Part shown: in pieces, positions 26,428 through 35,869 of the stretch
Position numbering within the stretch: the first letter of the stretch is position 1
Layout: each line of letters begins with the position of its first letter
Assembly (NCBI RefSeq): GCF_016616425.1
Contig: NZ_CP067101.1
Location: 6,324,001 to 6,388,000, forward strand
Reading direction: 5' to 3'
Length of the DNA: 64,000 nucleotides
Source of the DNA: Bradyrhizobium diazoefficiens
Lineage (GTDB): Bacteria > Pseudomonadota > Alphaproteobacteria > Rhizobiales > Xanthobacteraceae
Notes under the pieces: model-generated
Told to the model about the DNA's origin: nothing
Database searches by the model: none
The model's input: the letters and a program-made list of their open reading frames with translations, nothing else
Program-made: the position numbers and the translations under genes

Positions 26428-27239
26428 CAGCGTCTTCCTGAACAATTGCTTGCTATCACATCTCTGCAATTCGTATGCCACGGACGAACGATGCGAACAG
26501 CAGGAAAGCGATTTGGGCACGTATCCTCGAGCAAGTACTTGTACGACGCAGTGTCGGCTTGCGAACAAAGATGTGCGTTCGATCGGACAACGCGACAACA
26601 TAACCCGACGATACTAAGGTCACGCTCGAACACTCGATGCCGAATTCATGTGGTAACGTGGCGCATTTTGAGAAGGGACGCTACCGCTCTTTGATATTTA
26701 GACGCTTAGGGACCCGTCGATACGACATTCTATGCCGCGGAAATGGCCGCACTGGGGCCGAATCACGGGGAACGCATGTTGTATGAAACGAACATGCTGA
26801 GTCGATTAGACGCACGGTCGATTACGGTTTTGACTTTTAGCTAACGTAGGGATCCTTTGTGCCATTGGTTATCAACACGCATCTGCGCCGACCGGCCGAG
26901 CGCAAGTTGCCATCGTGCGTTCGCGCCACACCTCAGGCGTTGAGCGGTTCTTCTCAGAACATCTCTTTATGTGACACGGCGTAATTGGCACGAGTTTTGA
27001 GAGTCCGTCGTCACGAGTTGCACGGGTGTCGACTCATAACTCATGCCATCGATCATTTCGCGATCCATGGAAGACCGGAAGGAACGCAGCGTGTCAGGTT
27101 CGTGTCCCATCGTCTTCTGCGAGAGCGGAGGTCTCAGCAAATCCACAGCTCTCGCACCCCGCTCGCTGCTCCTGCCTTCATCAGGCACACTCCGGATCGT
27201 TCCGTCTGATTTCACGACCTCGGGACAATAGGGTGGATA
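26428..27239. other. Long intergenic region with a weak sigma-54-like element
   Basis: About 810 bp between divergent genes, AT-richer than its neighbours. TTGGCACGAGTTTTGA (26985-27000) resembles a -24/-12 promoter (TGGCAC-N5-TTGC) but has GA instead of GC at -12, and no clear TGT-N10-ACA NifA site was found upstream. No gene recognised. Confidence 0.35.
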
Positions 27240-28076
27240 ATGGCATCTGGAAAGGCGGCGCACGGCACCCTTGAGGGAAGGAAACATGATTTCACTGCGG
27301 CCTATAATCGCAAGTGGCCTCACGCCTATTTTCGTGCGCATTTGGCTCTCGACTATACGATTCCAGATCGGGCTAAGCCGGTCTTCGAACGGGTATTCGC
27401 CGACTATCGGCGCATTCGCAGAAAAACTCGATTAAAAATCATCGATGTCGGTTGCTCCTATGGCGTCAACGCTGCCTTACTGCGCAGCGACCTAGATCTA
27501 GATGAACTTTATGCCGCCTATCTGGAACCGAGCGGATCGCTCTCCGGCCGACAGGAAATTGAGCATTGCAACTTCTTTCGCAATCTCGGCCTGCGTGATG
27601 ATATTCAGGTTGTAGGCGTGGATCCATCGTTCCGGGCTGTTCGCTATGCGCAGACTCTTGGTCTACTGGATGCTGGTATTACGGCCGATCTGGAAGCTCG
27701 TGAGTTGACCGTCGAAGAACGTGGCGCCCTTGTCGATGCGGACATCTTGATCAGCACGGGCTGTGTAGGCTACGCCACGGAACGAACCTTTGGACGGGTG
27801 TATGATGCCTCGGCGTCCTCACGCCCATGGGTCGCCGCCTTCGCTATGCACCCCTTCAGTTATGACAGCATCGCCGCAATCCTCCGGCGTTTTGGGGTGG
27901 AAACCACGGCTGTGGACCGATTTAGACAACGGCAACGCCGCTTCTCTACGCCGGCCGAGCGGGAGGCGATTTTGAAGACCATGGCGGCACTTGGCATGGA
28001 GGATCGATTAGAGCGCACGACCGGCTATATCTACGCATCCTGCTACATCTCCGCACCGCCAAGCGAAGCGCTCTGA
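27240..28076 (+). CDS. Class I SAM-dependent methyltransferase-like protein
   Basis: 278 residues from ATG 27240. The Rossmann motif I is LKIIDVGCSYGVNAALLRSD (about residues 63-82), followed by VVGVDPSFRAVRYAQTLGLL and DADILISTGCVGYATERTFG, in the order of motifs I, II and IV of class I methyltransferases. The flanking sequence does not reveal the acceptor. The gene stands alone in orientation with the amidase about 370 bp downstream. It may act on the product of the ligase/amidase set, but that is only a positional inference. Confidence 0.7.
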   Translation: MASGKAAHGTLEGRKHDFTAAYNRKWPHAYFRAHLALDYTIPDRAKPVFERVFADYRRIRRKTRLKIIDVGCSYGVNAALLRSDLDLDELYAAYLEPSGSLSGRQEIEHCNFFRNLGLRDDIQVVGVDPSFRAVRYAQTLGLLDAGITADLEARELTVEERGALVDADILISTGCVGYATERTFGRVYDASASSRPWVAAFAMHPFSYDSIAAILRRFGVETTAVDRFRQRQRRFSTPAEREAILKTMAALGMEDRLERTTGYIYASCYISAPPSEAL

Positions 28077-28444
28077 GCTCCGTGGACGTTGGCATCGACA
28101 TGCGATTTGACGTGCGGGTTGAGGCGACCTCCACCGTCGTACCGATGCCAATGTAGGAGCGGTAATACAGGAGTATCCTCGTGCGCGGCTGACCTCATGG
28201 GCACTAACGAGTGTTGGGAGCTTGACGAGCCGGCGTATGTGATTATTGGGATGTTCTGCCGACATTTCGATATGTTGGGAGGAGCCCATATCGATCGAGG
28301 CTGCCACATTCGACAAATCTGCGCTCCTCGCGGAAGCCAGAACGCCAGTGCGGCATTTGTGCTTGAGAGCGAATGTGGAGGACGTACAAGGGACTGCTGT
28401 CCTTACTCTACCTGGCACTGTAGCGCAAGGAGCAGAACCTGTTG
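28077..28444. other. Gap upstream of the amidase
   Basis: About 370 bp. A plus-strand stretch (EEPISIEAATFDKSALLAEA, about 28268-28330) is open but unassigned. Promoter of the amidase gene presumably lies here. Confidence 0.4.
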
Positions 28445-29776
28445 ATGGTCAAGTCGGGTTCAATCAAGATCATCGCGGCCGCACTCGAGGATGGAAGCCG
28501 ATCCGCGGTCCGGATTGTCGGGGACTGTATTGCTGCGGCAGAGCGTACCAATCCGTCGCTGCGCAGCTTCATCTCTGTGACAGCCGACCACGCGTTCGCC
28601 CAGGCGCAGAAAGCTGACGCGCGCCGAAGGGCAGGCCGAGTCCTCGGCCCGCTTGATGGAATTCCTTATGCCGCGAAGGACATGTTCGAAACGCGCTGCA
28701 TACGCACCACCGGCGGCAGCAGGGTACTAGAAAATAATACACCGAATGCGTCCGCCGCGGTCATTTGTATGCTCGACGAAGCGGGGGCGGCTCTCATCGG
28801 CAAGACCAATCTCCACGAATTCGCATACGGTGCGACGGGCGAGAATCGGTGGACCGGAACGGTCGTCAACCCGCATGACAAGACAAGGTTAGCCGGCGGG
28901 TCTAGCAGTGGCTCCGCGGCAGCCGTCTCGGCTCGTATCGTGCCGTTCGCGCTTGGCACGGACACAGGTGGCTCGTGTCGCGTTCCGGCGGCTCTGTGCG
29001 GTATTCTCGGGTACAAGCCGAGCTACGGCCTGATCAGTCTCGACGGCGTTATCCCCTTCTGCTGGTCACTAGATCATGCCGGCGTACTTGCGACATCAGT
29101 TGAGGATGTGGAGCTCGTCGTGAGGCAGCTTGCGAAGCTCTCGCCAGCAACGAGTTCGGGGGCGTCGCTGAGAGTTGCCGTAGTCGAGGACTTCGAGCAG
29201 AAATGCGAGCCGCCCGTACGCGACGCCTTTCTCGTAACAAAGGAACATATGCGACGGTCGGGAGCGACTTTCGGATCCATCGTACTGCCGGACCTGTCCG
29301 AGGCTCGCATGGTGGCGCTGACGATTCAACTCGCCGAGGCAGCCACCTACCATAGCTCCAATCTCGCTAAGTCCGGCAACCAATTTGGAGCCGACGTGCG
29401 GAGCGCGATGGCACTTGGGCAGTCACTGCCTGCAGAAAAATACATCCAATGTATGCGTCTGCTGGGAACGTATCGGCGAGCATTTGGGCGGGCCATGCAG
29501 ACATTCGACCTCCTGCTAACGCCGGCCTGTCCAATCAGGGCGCCGCAAATCGGCACCGTCGAGGTGGACATTGCCGGGCAAGCAACTTCGATTGGCGATG
29601 CGTTGACCTTGTTCACTTCGTTCTTCAACTTAGTAGGTGCACCGGCGCTGGTGATGCCAGTCTCCTCGGCGAGTCGTGGGTTACCGGTCGCTGTGCAGAT
29701 TGTGGGCGCGCCTGGTTCCGATGCAGAGCTCTTCGAGAGCGCCCGTGCGATCGAGAAGTTGTGCGAGAAGAAGTGA
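28445..29776 (+). CDS. Amidase signature family hydrolase
   Basis: 443 residues from ATG 28445, with AAGGAG 13 nt upstream; a TTG at 28442 is an alternative. The Ser-cisSer-Lys triad is visible: Lys78 in GIPYAAKDMF, the cis-Ser in AGGSSSGSAA (153/154), and nucleophile Ser177 in TDTGGSCRVPAALCGILGYK. Domain covers the whole protein and the length is normal. AS-family enzymes hydrolyse carboxamides, ureides or acyl-amines. The neighbours (PotABCD uptake, PuuD, M24, PrpD) suggest a catabolic role on an imported amide. The substrate is not predictable. Confidence 0.9.
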   Translation: MVKSGSIKIIAAALEDGSRSAVRIVGDCIAAAERTNPSLRSFISVTADHAFAQAQKADARRRAGRVLGPLDGIPYAAKDMFETRCIRTTGGSRVLENNTPNASAAVICMLDEAGAALIGKTNLHEFAYGATGENRWTGTVVNPHDKTRLAGGSSSGSAAAVSARIVPFALGTDTGGSCRVPAALCGILGYKPSYGLISLDGVIPFCWSLDHAGVLATSVEDVELVVRQLAKLSPATSSGASLRVAVVEDFEQKCEPPVRDAFLVTKEHMRRSGATFGSIVLPDLSEARMVALTIQLAEAATYHSSNLAKSGNQFGADVRSAMALGQSLPAEKYIQCMRLLGTYRRAFGRAMQTFDLLLTPACPIRAPQIGTVEVDIAGQATSIGDALTLFTSFFNLVGAPALVMPVSSASRGLPVAVQIVGAPGSDAELFESARAIEKLCEKK

Positions 29777-30149
29777 CTACGAGAAAGGATTGTCCAGAGC
29801 CTCACTATGAGCGCGCGTAACGACATTGCGCTTTGTTGAATGATCGAAATGTTGTCCACGGCAGTTGCGTCTTAGCAAGCAATCCGCAATTGGCCTTGTG
29901 AGAGGCGCGCTTTTGACACGGATGGAGTGGTCCCGTCGTTATTCGCTGATTCACCATATGCGTTTTAGTGATAGCAGTCTGGCCGAAGGCACTTTGCTCC
30001 TATATGGGAGCTGCTTCTGGACCACGCAGCGCATCCTTCGATATCGATGCGCCGACGCCGATGGGCATGTTCAGATGTGTGACGCTACTGGTTCGCGCAC
30101 GGAAGAGAGCGGGATTTCTCATTCGGCCCGTTAATTGCGGACTGATGTC
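29777..30149. other. Gap without a recognised gene
   Basis: About 370 bp between the amidase and IS256 debris. Nothing recognised. Confidence 0.4.
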
Positions 30150-30604
30150 AAGTGGTCTATCCTTTTCGCTTAGCAGTGGTAGCGCTCGACCTGTCGGAGC
30201 CAGCCACGTAGCGTAACCCTCGGGCAGCCGGACAGCGCGGCCGAACCGGCGCGTCGACACATTGATCAGCATCAGGTTCATCGCCCAGCGACCGAGCCAA
30301 TCCTCCTCCGCCGCCGTTTCCCAGCTCGGGATCGTGACCTCGCGGCCGTTCACGCCCCGGATCCGCGGCCGCTCGACCTCGATCTTGCCGCCGTGGAAGC
30401 CGATCCGTCCCCGCGTTCGGCCCCAACGGTGCGCCCGCCGCGTCGCGGCCCGCAGGCCGCCGTGACATCCGCCTCCATCATCGTGCCGAGCGCCTCGATC
30501 CCTGCAGGAAGGCAGAACCGATCGAAGCTCGCCCGCACTTCTGCAAACGCTTCGTCCACAGCCCCGGTCGCCGGCGAACCAGCCGGTGTGATATCTCTCG
30601 TCAT
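30150..30604 (-). pseudogene. IS256-family transposase N-terminal half
   Basis: Minus strand from ATG 30604: MTRDITPAGSPATGAVDEAF, AEVRASFDRFCLPAGIEALG, TMMEADVTAACG. After a frame change comes HRWGRTRGRIGFHGGKIEVE, then VTIPSWETAAEEDWLGRWAM, NLMLINVSTRRFGRAVRLPE. This is the mutator-type IS256 transposase of rhizobia. The catalytic DDE part is missing. Confidence 0.78.
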
Positions 30605-30640
30605 GGCGTTGCTCTGCTTTGTGGAATCAGCACCCCGAGC

Positions 30641-30883
30641 CTATCGGCTCAAGCGCCGACCTCTGCAGAAATTCAACAGAACCCGGGACATCCCCCTTTC
30701 TGCCGAGACAAACTTCAACGATGCGAGGCCCAACTCGACGAAATAGATGTGGTCAGGCCGCTTTCTCGGCTCTTGCGAAACCATACGTTCTCTCAAGACG
30801 ATCGGCTCTAGAAACTTCCCTATTGCTAGGAGGTCTTGCAGAGAAGGATTCGCCAGAATCGTATTCTTGAGAATGGAGCGCAT
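30641..30883 (-). pseudogene. Crp/Fnr regulator N-terminal fragment
   Basis: From ATG 30883: MRSILKNTILANPSLQDLLA, IGKFLEPIVLRERMVSQEPR, KRPDHIYFVELGLASLKFV. It matches the start of the cyclic-nucleotide-binding domain of Crp/Fnr proteins. The rest of that domain and the HTH are absent; the IS256 relic abuts its 3' end, which may explain the truncation. Confidence 0.68.
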
Positions 30884-30996
30884 ACTGAGACGCGCGGTAC
30901 CGCGACGATGAAACACGGGCTGTGTGCCAAAGACCCGCTCGGATGCTGCATCTGCCGAGCTAACGAGCGCGTCGAGGGCGGCAGGCACGTGACTAT

Positions 30997-32457
30997 TCAT
31001 GATTCCCTGCCCCGAACTTCGTCATTCGCACGAGAACAAATTACGACGTTTTCCGCACCAATCAAACCATGCTTACTCGACAACTCATTGTGTGAGGGAA
31101 TATTGCTGCCTTCGTCGCGGGTGGATGTCGAGTATCGATTGTCCGGTGGCGACAGAGCAGCCAAAAGGGGCAGAAAGCCTATGGTGCCAAGCCTAGCTGT
31201 CGCCGAGAGGATCTCGTCCTGCCACTGTGGGTGAACATTCTTTCTCGAAATGTTCTTGAATTTCGCCACGACCTGATCGGTAGATAATGGGTTCGCGACA
31301 TCCCCCAGGGGATGCCAGACGACCATCTCTTCCGGCCCTTTGCCCTGATCCATGATGACTCGGGCCGGCGTTCCGACTGGAAACGCCGTAGCGAAATCGG
31401 ACGACGGCTCAAGCTCGATACGCGCCGCCAAGTCGAGTACGCGTGCGTCAGTAAGCCGCTCAACTTGAACAGGCTGTAGCGCCTCCCGACCGTATAAAGC
31501 GGCCAGTGCGCAATTAAAGTAGAAGCTGTATTGCCCCCCCTCCAGGGTGCTCGGCGCACGCTCGTTTGCGAGGCGCATCGACTGTTGGAACGTCTTGATG
31601 CGCAGCTTCCGGATCTTCTCCCCTTCCCGACGCATGGCAAGGATCGCATCGATAGCTGCATGCATATAGCGGCAACATGCATAGGGCTTCAAATAGCATT
31701 TTTGAACTTCCCACGAAGACCCAAGATTGCCTACTAGGAGGTCGCGAGTGAAACGATCATTGTCATCAAGAAAATCAAGAGGGCCGGTTGCGCCTGCCCG
31801 CGCGCGAAAAGCCGCAGTGACACCTGCAACCACCGCAGGGGGAATCCCTTCCTTGACCGTGCTGCCCTCGAACTTGGGGCTTGCGCTCAAGAATACGATC
31901 GGTCCTTCGGATCCGGCAATCGCCAACGCGGAAGCAGTTTGCGTTGCATTCAAACCCAAAAGACGGCAGGCTGCTGCGGCAGCCCCATAGCCGACCCAGC
32001 GTCCGCTCGCGAGCGTATCGATTGTCTCAGCAGGACGAGAGCTCGCGATTCGGAGAGCGATTTCGTATCCCAGCGCGATCGCTGCCATCGTTTCGGAAAC
32101 TGAAGCGTCAACGGCCTGCGCCACTGCCAAGGCCGCGGGAATGATACCCGCACCTGGATGGCCCCCTGCGGCGCGATGACCATCATCGATGTCCAGCGCG
32201 CTTGCTGCAGCGCTGTTCGCCATCGCGGCGCCGACGACACTAGACCGTTTGTCTGTCAACCAAATGTTTATGTGGCCTTCGCCGTAAGCTTCCAGTGCTG
32301 ACCTTCTGGCTGCATCAGCTAACGGCGATCGCAGACCCGCGGCAGTAGCAGCGATGAGGTCTAGTGTGAGCAATGAGATCATCTGCCGAGTAGCCGCCGG
32401 CAATGCGTTCGCTGGGTAGCTGCTACTGAAATTAGCGAGCTCAGTTATGACGGTCAC
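30997..32457 (-). CDS. MmgE/PrpD family protein
   Basis: 486 residues if started at GTG 32457, which has TTGGAGCG in front; a GTG at 32478 adds seven residues. PrpD-fold motifs: SALDIDDGHRAAGGHPGAGI, GYEIALRIASS, SGRWVGYGAAAAACRLLGL, KFEGSTVKEGIPPAVVAGVT, and YLKPYACCRYMHAAIDAILA. The family includes 2-methylcitrate dehydratase and cis-aconitate decarboxylase, plus many uncharacterised dehydratases in amine and amide gene clusters. About 45 C-terminal residues after SATARLGTIGF look foreign, so the true end may have been altered by a nearby rearrangement. Active-site HRAAGGHPGAG is present. Confidence 0.86.
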   Translation of the reverse strand: MTVITELANFSSSYPANALPAATRQMISLLTLDLIAATAAGLRSPLADAARRSALEAYGEGHINIWLTDKRSSVVGAAMANSAAASALDIDDGHRAAGGHPGAGIIPAALAVAQAVDASVSETMAAIALGYEIALRIASSRPAETIDTLASGRWVGYGAAAAACRLLGLNATQTASALAIAGSEGPIVFLSASPKFEGSTVKEGIPPAVVAGVTAAFRARAGATGPLDFLDDNDRFTRDLLVGNLGSSWEVQKCYLKPYACCRYMHAAIDAILAMRREGEKIRKLRIKTFQQSMRLANERAPSTLEGGQYSFYFNCALAALYGREALQPVQVERLTDARVLDLAARIELEPSSDFATAFPVGTPARVIMDQGKGPEEMVVWHPLGDVANPLSTDQVVAKFKNISRKNVHPQWQDEILSATARLGTIGFLPLLAALSPPDNRYSTSTRDEGSNIPSHNELSSKHGLIGAENVVICSRANDEVRGRES

Positions 32458-33441
32458 TTGGGCGCTCCAATAGATCACATTGTTGGGTGAATGAAACTAG
32501 GTTCGGCCAGCCCTTGACCACGCCGGTCGAGCTCTAGCAACCGGCCGACTTAAGAGGATGCGCGGCGGCGCGGCTTTGGACAGCTCGCTTCGGCCGAATG
32601 TCAAGTTGGTCTGCATGTGGCGTGAGTATGGACGAGAGAAGCCGCTGAGTACGGGGACGCAACCCGGCCAATTGTTTCCCTCAAGTGCAAATTTCGACAA
32701 TCTCGACAGAGCACACCACTGCAAGGCGATCCAGGCCAGCCGGCTGATCCAATCGCGAATAGCGAGAATGAGACCGTCGGTCGGGATAGCCACGACCGCG
32801 CAAAATAGGAACGACCAAAGTCACTGGGTCCGAGCCGCTCTGAAAGTGGATTTGGCGCGAAACGGGCATATTGCTTTTCTCCCTACATTCTATTGGCGGC
32901 AATCTAACCCATGCATCTCTTCAGCAGCTCTCGCCGCGTCGAGACGAAGGCGATTCAAGAGTTGGGCCAACTGCGTGGCGTAAGTCTCGGAAAGACTTCT
33001 CTGCACGCCAGTCCAGCGTTCAGACAACGATGCAACGGGAACTAAGCTGAATGCGAGCATGTCAAAGGATCGCCAAATCCGACAGTAAGCATGGGCTGCC
33101 CGGCGCCTCCTTCCAACGAATGGACGACAGCTCCTTCGAAGGGAAACGGAATTAACGTCATTCAACCCACTCGCTGTATGTTGAAGGTGCGTGTCACGCG
33201 TGTGCAGGGATTTTTGGCCATGTACGGATGCGTCACCTACCAGATACCCTAGTATCGCTGCTTGCCCGTGAACTGTAGAAGTCGTGTTGCTTCAGCGAAT
33301 TGATCAGGGAGCTTCGTTATAGAGCAACGCAACGACGTTGACGGTCTCGAACGACCATTCGCGCGGTATGAATTTGTGCCGGATGCATCTTCGTGCTCGC
33401 TCGCCTTCGTCCCGGGCTTGGAACACGGTGATATTTGCCGC
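32458..33441. other. Long gap without a recognised gene
   Basis: About 980 bp. A minus-strand ORF at 32890-33165 (SERWTGVQRSLSETYATQLA, QLLNRLRLDAARAAEEMHGL) has plausible helical content but no known family. Others look like noise. Confidence 0.4.
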
Positions 33442-34221
33442 TTAGTCAACGTCTCGACGGATTGCGGGCGTGAGACACACACGCGTGGGTGGAGGCCATG
33501 CGAGCTCTCTTTCAATCGAGCTGCAAGCTTTGGCGAAGTTATCGATCAAGTTACGACAGGCGGGCTCAGTGTCGTACATCCATTCCGGGTGCCACTGTAC
33601 GCCGATCACAAAGGGCGCACCCGGCGCCTCAATCGCCTCGACGATGCCGTCGTTGGCGCGTGCGGAAACAATAAACTCTGGGGCTAGCCGCTTGATGGCT
33701 TGGTGATGATAGCTGTTTACCCGAAATGACGATGGCTGCTCGCCACAGAGCTGCCAGAGGCGCGAGTCGCGCTCCACCTGAATATCGTGGACAGTTTGAT
33801 CTAAAGGTGTGCCGTCACGATGGTCGATCGCATCTGGTAGCTCATCAAGGGTATGCGGATAAATCGTGCCTCCGGCTACAACGTTCAAGAGCTGCATTCC
33901 TCGACAGATTCCGAGTGTCGGCAAGTGCCGATCGAGAGCTGAACGGGCAAGCGCGAATTCGAAGTTATCGCGCTCCGGGATAATTCGTTGAAGAGCCGAG
34001 TGCGGCGCCACCCCGCACAATTCGGGCGTAAAATCTCCACCGCCGCTAAGCACGACGCCAGACAACAAGTCCAGCACCGAGCTTACTTCCTCTGCTTTGG
34101 TATACGGCAAAATAACGGGGAGTGCCCCAGCCTTCTCGATAGCTCGAACGTATTGGGCAAAGCAGAAGTAGCCATCCTTATCTACATCAAAGTTGCTGAC
34201 AATACCGACAACAGGTTTCAT
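33442..34221 (-). CDS. PuuD-like class I glutamine amidotransferase (gamma-Glu-GABA hydrolase family)
   Basis: 259 residues from ATG 34221. Triad: Cys106 in PTLGICRGMQLLNV, His211 and Glu213 in GVQWHPEW. The N-terminal strand is MKPVVGIVSNFDVDKDGYFC, and the oxyanion region is VVLSGGGDFTPELCG. PuuD releases GABA from gamma-glutamyl-GABA in putrescine breakdown; this family also cleaves other gamma-glutamyl amides. Located last in the minus-strand set after the M24 gene and Pot transporter. A broken copy is at 23901 and a further fragment near 35690-35780. Confidence 0.9.
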   Translation of the reverse strand: MKPVVGIVSNFDVDKDGYFCFAQYVRAIEKAGALPVILPYTKAEEVSSVLDLLSGVVLSGGGDFTPELCGVAPHSALQRIIPERDNFEFALARSALDRHLPTLGICRGMQLLNVVAGGTIYPHTLDELPDAIDHRDGTPLDQTVHDIQVERDSRLWQLCGEQPSSFRVNSYHHQAIKRLAPEFIVSARANDGIVEAIEAPGAPFVIGVQWHPEWMYDTEPACRNLIDNFAKACSSIERELAWPPPTRVCLTPAIRRDVD

Positions 34222-34482
34222 GTGTACATCCGCTTTCAGTCACGCACAAAGAGCCTGCGCTTCATTGTCGTAACGCGTTCAGAGCCGTTCTCAGTAACAA
34301 ACGGTTTCGTTGAAGCTAATTCCTTCGTAAACATCAAAACATGAAGGACCTTTTGAGCCTGGAAGCTCGCAGCGACGATCAACACCACCAACGGTGTGTG
34401 CCTGTGCTGTGTGCAAGAACAAATTTGACAGTGCGCATCGAGGAGCTCCATGATTGCATGTACTTTGCCAACATGGATGTGC
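34222..34482. other. Intergenic with a 25-codon potC scrap
   Basis: Minus strand about 34340-34410 reads TPLVVLIVAASFQAQKVL, matching VPLVVLVVAASLQAQNI of the PotC half at 35870-37687. It shows that the permease gene region has recombined more than once. Confidence 0.55.
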
Positions 34483-35613
34483 TCAAGTACACGAGAAGAG
34501 CTTACGCTCCATCCCGGTTAGGCGTTCCGGGCCTTGTTCCGTCACGAGCACCGTCTCACTGAATCCCATACCGGCTGCCATCATCAGCATATGGAACACC
34601 ATCCCCGGTTCCAGCACCCATTCCACGCCTGGAACAAACTCCCGGATGAACTCACCTGCAGATGGACGGTGATTCAGAGCGAGGGAATAACCTGCGCGGT
34701 TGGTGTAGGAATCGCGCAATCCGGAGGCCAGGAGGGGCGCGCGGCAAGCGTGGTCGACGACCCCGGCTGGTGTACCTGACCGCATGAGCGCAATAGCCTC
34801 GTCTTGGATGCCGATGATTGTCTCGGCGATCCGCCGCTGCTCGCTGTTCGGTCGACCAACCACCGCCGTGCGCATTAGGCGAGCCCAATAATTTTTGTGC
34901 ACGCCGCTAAGCTCAAAATAGACAGGATCACCAGTTTCCAGTGCCCGGTTGGAGGACCCTCCGTGGATGAGCTTTGTTCGCTCTCCGGAGGTGATGATAC
35001 CGCCGCCGGTCGCCCCCCCAGCGTTCATCAATGCTCTGTTCACGACTCCGGCGAGTTCTCGCTCCTTGACGCCCGGCGCGATAGCGTCGATGCCAGCGCG
35101 CATGCCCACTTCGACTTGACGAGCAGCGCAGCGCAGACACTCTATCTCGCGCGGCGATTTGATCAGGCGCAGGTGGTCAACAATGCGAGGCTCTGGGACC
35201 AACTTCGCATTCGGCAGTAGTGCCTGCAGCATCTTCCAGCGCTCCACGGTCAAGAACCACGAGTGTTCATCGACACCAACGCGTCCGCCTGCCAAGCCAA
35301 GGCCATCGATGGCTCTTCGCGCTGTGTCGAGCCAAACGGGCAGAGGATCAGCAGCATCTGCATAGACCGTGTGGTCTTTGACCCACGACGTGCTGTGCGC
35401 AGTCGGCACTTCCATGTCCCGTACAATCAGCACAGGATCGCCATGGCTGGGAACCGCCAAAGCATGATAGGAGAAGTACCCGATCTGATCGAGGCCGCTC
35501 AGATAATTGATATTCTCCGGCTGATGAAGGAGAATTACTGGGAGATCATGCTTTCGCATTTCCTCCTGAGTACGCTTTAAGCGTGCTCGGTATTCTTCAA
35601 TGGGAAAGTTCAT
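34483..35613 (-). CDS. Creatinase-like M24 family hydrolase, copy 2
   Basis: 376 residues from ATG 35613 (MNFPIEEYRARLKRTQEEMR). Nearly colinear with copy 1: LLHQPENINYLSGLDQIGYF, VGVDEHSWFLTVERWKMLQA, LRLIKSPREIECLRCAARQV, TKLIHGGSSNRALETGDPVY, FELSGVHKNYWARLMRTAVV, FHMLMMAAGMGFSETVLVTE. Metal-binding Asp residues are replaced while the LIHG His is kept, so a metal-independent C-N hydrolase is likely. Its substrate is probably what PotABCD imports. If the substrate were a guanidino compound such as creatine, the product sarcosine would feed the sox genes at 42.5 kb; this is speculative. Confidence 0.87.
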   Translation of the reverse strand: MNFPIEEYRARLKRTQEEMRKHDLPVILLHQPENINYLSGLDQIGYFSYHALAVPSHGDPVLIVRDMEVPTAHSTSWVKDHTVYADAADPLPVWLDTARRAIDGLGLAGGRVGVDEHSWFLTVERWKMLQALLPNAKLVPEPRIVDHLRLIKSPREIECLRCAARQVEVGMRAGIDAIAPGVKERELAGVVNRALMNAGGATGGGIITSGERTKLIHGGSSNRALETGDPVYFELSGVHKNYWARLMRTAVVGRPNSEQRRIAETIIGIQDEAIALMRSGTPAGVVDHACRAPLLASGLRDSYTNRAGYSLALNHRPSAGEFIREFVPGVEWVLEPGMVFHMLMMAAGMGFSETVLVTEQGPERLTGMERKLFSCT

Positions 35614-35639
35614 TTCTGGCAATGGTTGGTTCACTTGGA

Positions 35640-35830
35640 GTTTCCTTTGATACTGAATTGAGTCTTCTTGGCTTACGCAATCATTCGCACGTAGTTGGCG
35701 AGGCAGAAATAGCCTTCTTTTTCCAGGCCGAAATGCTGACAAAGCCAATGATTTGTCGCATCGTGATTGAGCCTTTCCATCTGGATCAATCCCGGAAAAG
35801 AGGTTGCACTCCATCATGGTCGGGAAGGGC
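35640..35830 (-). pseudogene. PuuD-like N-terminal scrap between M24 and potBC
   Basis: Minus strand about 35690-35770 gives CQHFGLEKEGYFCLANYVRM, echoing SNFDVDKDGYFCFAQYVRAI of the PuuD-like protein, then a stop. No more of the gene is present. Confidence 0.5.
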
Positions 35831-35869
35831 GGCGTCACCGTTAAAGTGCCGGCGGCATGCTATGCTTCT

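Noticed and set aside
28398..28420. TGGCACTGTAGCGCAA as a -24/-12 promoter for the amidase
   Set aside because: The GG to GC spacing is one base too short for sigma-54.
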